Source of the DNA: Enterovibrio norvegicus DSM 15893
Lineage (GTDB): Bacteria > Pseudomonadota > Gammaproteobacteria > Enterobacterales > Vibrionaceae
Reading direction: 5' to 3'
Length of the DNA: 41,276 bases
NCBI RefSeq assembly: GCF_900115495.1
Contig: NZ_FOWR01000044.1
Coordinates: 1-41,276 of the forward strand
Shown: one piece after another, positions 37,331 through 41,276 of the stretch
Position numbering within the stretch: position 1 is the stretch's first letter
How the letters are laid out: each line of letters begins with the position of its first letter
Translations under genes and position numbers: made by a program
The notes under the pieces: generated by a model
What the model saw: the letters and a program-made list of their open reading frames with translations, nothing else
Told to the model about the DNA's origin: nothing
Databases searched by the model: none

Positions 37331-40051
37331 TTAGCTGATCTTACCGTGGCACTGTTTGAATTTCTTGCCTGAACCACAAGGACACGGCTCGTTACGACCC
37401 ACTTTGCGATCACCGCGAACCACAGTATCAGATTCTGGCTCATGGCTGTCATCCAATTGGTTTTCCGCATCAGCATGGCTGACTTGTTGGTGACGAGCAG
37501 CGGCTTCAGCTTGCGCACGACGTTGCTCTTCCATGCGATCCACTTCTTCAGGCTGTTGAACGCGCACACGGCTAAGTGTGGTCACAACGTCTGATTTCAA
37601 TGCGTCTAGCATGCCTTCAAACAGTTCAAACGACTCACGCTTGTACTCTTGTTTCGGGTTCTTCTGCGCATAGCCACGCAAGTGGATACCTTGGCGAAGG
37701 TGATCCATGGCTGCCAAGTGTTCTTTCCAAAGCGTATCCAGCGTTTGCAACATGACCGCTTTTTCAAAGTTACGCAGGGTTTCTTCACCCACTGCCGCTT
37801 CTTTGGATTTGTACACATCAACGATGGTGTTAAGAATACGCTCACGAAGCTGCTCTTCGTAGAGCTTGTCGTCGTTATCTAGCCAGTCTTGAAGTGCCAT
37901 TTCCACATCAAAGTCTGCTTTCAAACGCGCTTCAAGACCCGCAACGTCCCACATTTCGTCTAGCGATTGAGGTGGAATGTATTGGTCAATCACATCGTTA
38001 ATCACGTCTTCGCGGTTTTGCTCGATCATGTCGCTGATGTCATTGGTATTCATCAACTCATCACGCAGTTCATACACCACTTTACGTTGGTCATTGGCAA
38101 CGTCATCGAATTCCAGAAGCTGTTTACGGATATCGAAGTTACGGCCTTCAACTTTACGTTGGGCGTTTTCAATGGCCTTGTTCACCCATGGGTGCTCAAT
38201 GGCTTCGCCTTCTTCCATACCCAGTTTCTTCATCATGTTAGACACACGTTCAGACGCGAAGATACGCATCAGTGAATCTTCCATTGATAGGTAGAAACGG
38301 CTTGAGCCAGGGTCACCCTGACGGCCTGAACGACCACGAAGCTGGTTATCGATGCGACGAGATTCATGACGCTCTGTACCGATGATGTGAAGACCACCCG
38401 CCGCTTTAACAGCATCGTGAGATTCACGCCACTTGGTTTTGATCTCTTCGATTTGTTGCTCTGTTGGGTTGTCCAACTTAGCAACATCCGTCTGCCAGCT
38501 ACCGCCCAATACGATGTCCGTACCACGGCCTGCCATGTTCGTTGCAATGGTAACCGCACCAGCAGAACCCGCTTCAGCAATGATGTCTGCTTCATGCGCG
38601 TGGAATTTGGCGTTCAATACGGCGTGTTTTACGCCCGCTTCGGTCAGTGCATTTGACAGCAATTCTGATTTTTCAATCGACACAGTACCAACAAGCGAAG
38701 GCTGACCTTTCTCGCTGCGTGTTTTGATGTCTTCAATAATGGCGTTGAACTTCTCGCGCTCAGTCATGTAGACCTGATCTGCCATGTCATCACGAACCAT
38801 TGGTTTGTTGGTTGGGATAACAACGGTATCTAGACCATAGATTGACTGGAATTCGAAGGCTTCAGTATCAGCAGTACCTGTCATGCCTGACAGTTTGTCG
38901 TAGAGACGGAAGTAGTTCTGGAAGGTGATAGAAGCCAGCGTTTGGTTTTCGTTCTGAATCTTCGTGCCTTCTTTGGCTTCAACCGCTTGGTGTAGGCCTT
39001 CAGACCAACGACGCCCCGGCATCGTACGGCCAGTGTGTTCATCAACGATGATGACTTCGTCGTCTTTAACGATGTAATCAACGTCTTTTTCGAACAGTAC
39101 GTGAGCACGAAGTGCTGCATTAATATGGTGCAGCAAAGAAATGTTGGCTGGAGAGTACAGGGTATCGTTCTCTTCCATCAGGCCATTTTTCTTCAGAAGA
39201 TCTTCAACAAACTCTTGGCCCGTTTCGGTCAAGTGCGCTTGTTTGGATTTCTCATCAACGGTGAAGTGGCCGTCACCACGATATTCTTCGCTGTCTTCTT
39301 TGTCTTGACGAACCAGTTGAGGAATCAATGCGTTAATGCGCGCATACATTTCAGAACTGTCTTCTGCAGGGCCTGAAATGATCAGCGGCGTGCGCGCTTC
39401 ATCGATCAAGATGGAGTCAACTTCATCCACCACGGCAAAGTAACGCTCGCGTTGCACACGGTCTTCTGCACGGAATGCCATGTTGTCGCGAAGGTAATCG
39501 AAACCAAATTCGTTGTTCGTTCCGTAAAGGATATCGGCTTGGTAGGCAGCTTTTTTCTCTGGCGGCGCCATGTTGGGTACGTTAGTACCGACGGTCATGT
39601 CGAGAAATTCAAATAGCGGACGGTTTGTTTCTGCATCACGCTTAGCCAAGTAGTCATTCACGGTAACAACGTGAACACCTTTACCTGTCAGTGCATGCAA
39701 ATAAGCAGGGAGCGTTGCGGTCAGTGTTTTACCTTCACCAGTACGCATCTCTGCAATCTGACCATTGTTCAAGACCATACCACCGACCATTTGCATGTCG
39801 AAGTGGCGCATACCATAGACACGTTTAGACGCTTCGCGAACCGTTGCAAACGCTTCTGGCAGGATGACATCAAGGTCTTCGCCTTGCGCGATACGTTGAC
39901 GGAATTCAGCGGTCTTCGCTTTTAGCTCATCGTCACCATACGCTTCAAACTGTGGCTCAAGCTTGTTGATTTCATTGACAACTTTGCGAAGACGGCGCAG
40001 TGTGCGGTCATTGCGGCTTCCGATTACTTTAGTAATTAATTTCGATAACAT
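37331..40051 (-). CDS. secA: Preprotein translocase ATPase SecA
   Basis: The motor of the Sec pathway pushes unfolded preproteins through SecYEG. With the ATG at 40051 the protein has 906 residues, starting [16 protein letters not shown] as in relatives. Visible are Walker A MRTGEGKT (102-109), the DEAD-type Walker B in [15 protein letters not shown] near residue 207, the preprotein-crosslinking and helical scaffold regions, and a C-terminal zinc motif [14 protein letters not shown] (Cys890, Cys892, Cys901, His902). A longer in-frame start at 40099 would add 16 residues unlike the family. No secM gene lies upstream; instead the leader can form alternative hairpins. It is divergent from dciA. 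Confidence 0.97.
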   Translation of the reverse strand: MLSKLITKVIGSRNDRTLRRLRKVVNEINKLEPQFEAYGDDELKAKTAEFRQRIAQGEDLDVILPEAFATVREASKRVYGMRHFDMQMVGGMVLNNGQIAEMRTGEGKTLTATLPAYLHALTGKGVHVVTVNDYLAKRDAETNRPLFEFLDMTVGTNVPNMAPPEKKAAYQADILYGTNNEFGFDYLRDNMAFRAEDRVQRERYFAVVDEVDSILIDEARTPLIISGPAEDSSEMYARINALIPQLVRQDKEDSEEYRGDGHFTVDEKSKQAHLTETGQEFVEDLLKKNGLMEENDTLYSPANISLLHHINAALRAHVLFEKDVDYIVKDDEVIIVDEHTGRTMPGRRWSEGLHQAVEAKEGTKIQNENQTLASITFQNYFRLYDKLSGMTGTADTEAFEFQSIYGLDTVVIPTNKPMVRDDMADQVYMTEREKFNAIIEDIKTRSEKGQPSLVGTVSIEKSELLSNALTEAGVKHAVLNAKFHAHEADIIAEAGSAGAVTIATNMAGRGTDIVLGGSWQTDVAKLDNPTEQQIEEIKTKWRESHDAVKAAGGLHIIGTERHESRRIDNQLRGRSGRQGDPGSSRFYLSMEDSLMRIFASERVSNMMKKLGMEEGEAIEHPWVNKAIENAQRKVEGRNFDIRKQLLEFDDVANDQRKVVYELRDELMNTNDISDMIEQNREDVINDVIDQYIPPQSLDEMWDVAGLEARLKADFDVEMALQDWLDNDDKLYEEQLRERILNTIVDVYKSKEAAVGEETLRNFEKAVMLQTLDTLWKEHLAAMDHLRQGIHLRGYAQKNPKQEYKRESFELFEGMLDALKSDVVTTLSRVRVQQPEEVDRMEEQRRAQAEAAARHQQVSHADAENQLDDSHEPESDTVVRGDRKVGRNEPCPCGSGKKFKQCHGKIS

Positions 40052-40103
40052 GGCTTTGCCGTTTCTCTCATATTTTTTACGCTTTAGCGTCAGAGCCAAA
40101 GCC
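40052..40103 (-). promoter_or_regulatory. secA leader with two mutually exclusive hairpins
   Basis: On the minus strand GGCTTTGGC (40103-40095) can pair locally through GCTTTGGC with GCTAAAGC (40088-40081): eight pairs including one G-U, with a 6-base loop. Alternatively its GGCTTTG can pair with CAAAGCC (40058-40052), which touches the secA start codon, giving seven pairs. The two foldings exclude each other, as in a translational switch. The pairing is seen in the sequence; the role is inferred. Confidence 0.4.
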
Positions 40104-40519
40104 GGGATGCTGCGCGGCAGAGAAAGGTCAGCAACGTCCTCTGCCAGAACTCTTTGTCGGATATCTTTGTCGAAAAAGAAACCGTATTTGTAGCGATGAT
40201 CTTGTGCCTTCAGGAAAGTATTTCAAGGCCTATTAATAATTTAATCACGCAACGAGATCGTGATGATCGATCGCGGGGAATAATCATAAGCCATATCGAC
40301 ACGTCATCCCACCTGTAATGCGGGTCGTACCCTTTTTGATACTAAAAATTAGAACCTGTTCATTTCCTGCATCATTCATCGTGCAGTTTCTATGCAATTC
40401 AAGCAGAGAAAGACGTGCTTACTTCAAGTAAAGACCCGTGAAAAGGGCATAAAACTTCACAAACATGGTGTCTATTTCGTTCCCCTGATACCCTTAAAGA
40501 AGAAAAAGCAGATATCAAG
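40104..40519. other. Divergent secA/dciA intergenic region
   Basis: Together with the secA leader this makes 468 bases without a recognised gene. It must hold the promoters of both genes; no convincing pair was identified. The minus strand contains only a 17-codon open frame (40294-40241), and nothing resembling the SecM arrest sequence. The secA frame itself stays open for about 55 codons upstream of the start, without an ATG. Confidence 0.5.
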
Positions 40520-40990
40520 ATGGTTATGCGAGATCACAGACCGAAATCCACATTAGATTTGCTGGAAAACAACGCCTCAGGGCAAGTGCGTCAGCGCGCC
40601 CTCGCGCTCGCAAAACTCAATGAGCAGATCAAAGATCTGTTACCCGCTCAGTCGGCAAAACATTGCCGCGTTGCAAACTATCGCGACGGTACCTTGATCC
40701 TTGAGTGCGGATCGTCATCTTGGGCAACACGTTTGAATTACGACAGGCAAATGCTGCTTTCTGCATTGCGCAGAGAAGCATTACCCACCCTGTCGACCAT
40801 AGAGATAAAGGTAAACCCCGATCTCGCCAAATCAGACATTCGAATAGCAGCAGAGAAAAAGAAAGCGGAACCACGAACACTGAGCCCTATCGCTGCCGAA
40901 TATTTAAAAGCCGTCGCGGAAATGGTGCCCGATAAGCTGAAAAAGCGCTTAGAAGCGATTGCAGCGTTATCTAATAAGGGTGAGCAGTAA
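40520..40990 (+). CDS. dciA: DciA-type protein (DUF721), replicative helicase loader candidate
   Basis: A 156-residue DUF721 protein. In bacteria lacking DnaC, members of this family (DciA) help load the DnaB helicase at the origin; V. cholerae is one of the studied cases. The conserved domain covers about residues 10-105 (VANYRDGTLILECGSSSWATRL, here with the family Trp). A charged helical tail from about 115 could be the flexible C-terminal part. The ATG at 40520 has no strong ribosome binding site, and a second ATG lies two codons on. It is divergent from secA and convergent with lpxC. A heptamer tandem repeat starts directly after its stop. Confidence 0.85.
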   Translation: MVMRDHRPKSTLDLLENNASGQVRQRALALAKLNEQIKDLLPAQSAKHCRVANYRDGTLILECGSSSWATRLNYDRQMLLSALRREALPTLSTIEIKVNPDLAKSDIRIAAEKKKAEPRTLSPIAAEYLKAVAEMVPDKLKKRLEAIAALSNKGEQ

Positions 40991-41066
40991 GCGAGAAGCG
41001 AGAAGCGAGAAGCGAGAAGCGAGAAGCGAGAAGCGAGAAGCGAGAAGCGAGAAGCGAGAAGCGAGA
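40991..41066. repeat. GCGAGAA heptamer tandem array after dciA
   Basis: 76 bases of perfect period 7, equal to ten full copies of GCGAGAA plus GCGAGA. It starts at the first base after the dciA stop and ends 35 bases before the terminator. All copies are identical, which suggests recent expansion by slippage. Confidence 0.97.
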
Positions 41067-41100
41067 CAATTGTCAGGGGTTGCCGAAAAGAAACACACAT

Positions 41101-41134
41101 AAAAAAACCGAAGCCAAGGCTTCGGTTTTTTTTT
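41101..41134. terminator. Bidirectional terminator between dciA and lpxC
   Basis: Seven A, the stem CCGAAGC, the loop CAAG, GCTTCGG and nine T. It serves both converging genes. Confidence 0.92.
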
Positions 41135-41150
41135 GTATTCGCTTAGGTTG

Positions 41151-41276
41151 TTACGCCAATACCATTCCTGGCTCAGCAAACCTAACTGGCAATGTCTGTG
41201 CGTCTTCGAAGGTCGCCCATTCCCACGCTTCTTGGTCAGCAAGCACTGCACGAAGAAGTTGGTTGTTCAAAGCATG
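41151..41276 (-). CDS. lpxC: UDP-3-O-acyl-N-acetylglucosamine deacetylase LpxC, C-terminal 41 codons
   Basis: Only the end of the gene is in the window. The residues [19 protein letters not shown] and the final ...EPGMVLA align with the C-terminus of E. coli LpxC (LLQAVLAKQEAWEYVTFQD ... VLA). LpxC catalyses the committed step of lipid A synthesis. In E. coli this C-terminus is the signal for FtsH degradation; the small apolar final residues (VLA) are kept here. The gene position next to dciA and secA agrees. Confidence 0.92.
   Translation of the reverse strand, partial: HALNNQLLRAVLADQEAWEWATFEDAQTLPVRFAEPGMVLA

Noticed and set aside
40241-40294. Small minus-strand open frame upstream of secA as a SecM-like arrest peptide
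   Set aside because: It has only 17 codons (MAYDYSPRSIITISLRD), no signal sequence and nothing like the SecM or VemP arrest motif.

Overview
The window is about 41 kb of a Vibrionaceae chromosome. Three things point there: a LuxR/HapR/LitR-type quorum-sensing master regulator next to hpt, a pilABCD type IV pilus operon between nadC and coaE, and a DUF721 (dciA) gene between lpxC and secA. The family is clear. The genus is not: the master regulator is quite different from that of Vibrio harveyi, so Grimontia, Enterovibrio, Photobacterium or a divergent Vibrio all fit. There are no tRNA, rRNA, CRISPR, prophage or defence genes. Nearly all the window is conserved core genome with a few accessory inserts.

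Left part (1-8.1 kb). The 3' end of an IS4-family transposase is followed by hpt (-), the quorum-sensing regulator litR (+), a Fur-type iron(III) ABC transporter operon fbpABC (-), the nitrogen-sensing operon glnK-amtB (-) with a sigma-54 promoter and NtrC sites, and yacL (-).

Middle part (8.2-21 kb). A glycerate or sugar-diacid module cdaR-gntP-glxK (+) lies between yacL and acnB. It is followed by acnB (-), a patatin-type outer-membrane phospholipase of the PlpD kind (-), and two chemoreceptors that converge on one shared terminator.

Pyruvate dehydrogenase block (21.3-28.8 kb). pdhR, aceE, aceF and lpdA lie on the minus strand. A strong terminator separates pdhR from aceE, hairpins lie between aceF and lpdA, and two palindromic PdhR-type operators lie upstream of pdhR.

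Right part (28.8-41.3 kb). ampD (-) and nadC (+) are divergent. They are followed by pilA-pilB-pilC-pilD-coaE-zapD-yacG (+), mutT and secA (-), dciA (+), and the last 41 codons of lpxC (-).

From memory, gene order and orientation match, in mirror image, the Escherichia coli lpxC-secA-mutT-yacG-zapD-coaE-hofCB-ppdD-nadC-ampD-pdhR-aceEF-lpd-acnB-yacL-hpt segment. On this reading the accessory inserts are cdaR-gntP-glxK, plpD plus the two chemoreceptors, glnK-amtB, fbpABC-litR, and the insertion sequence.

The items most worth a second look are regulatory. A Qrr-complementary sequence in front of litR appears to be split by the ribosome binding site. The secA leader has two alternative hairpins and no SecM gene. 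A terminator splits the pdhR operon. Short tandem repeats directly follow several stop codons. I saw no wholly new multi-gene system.
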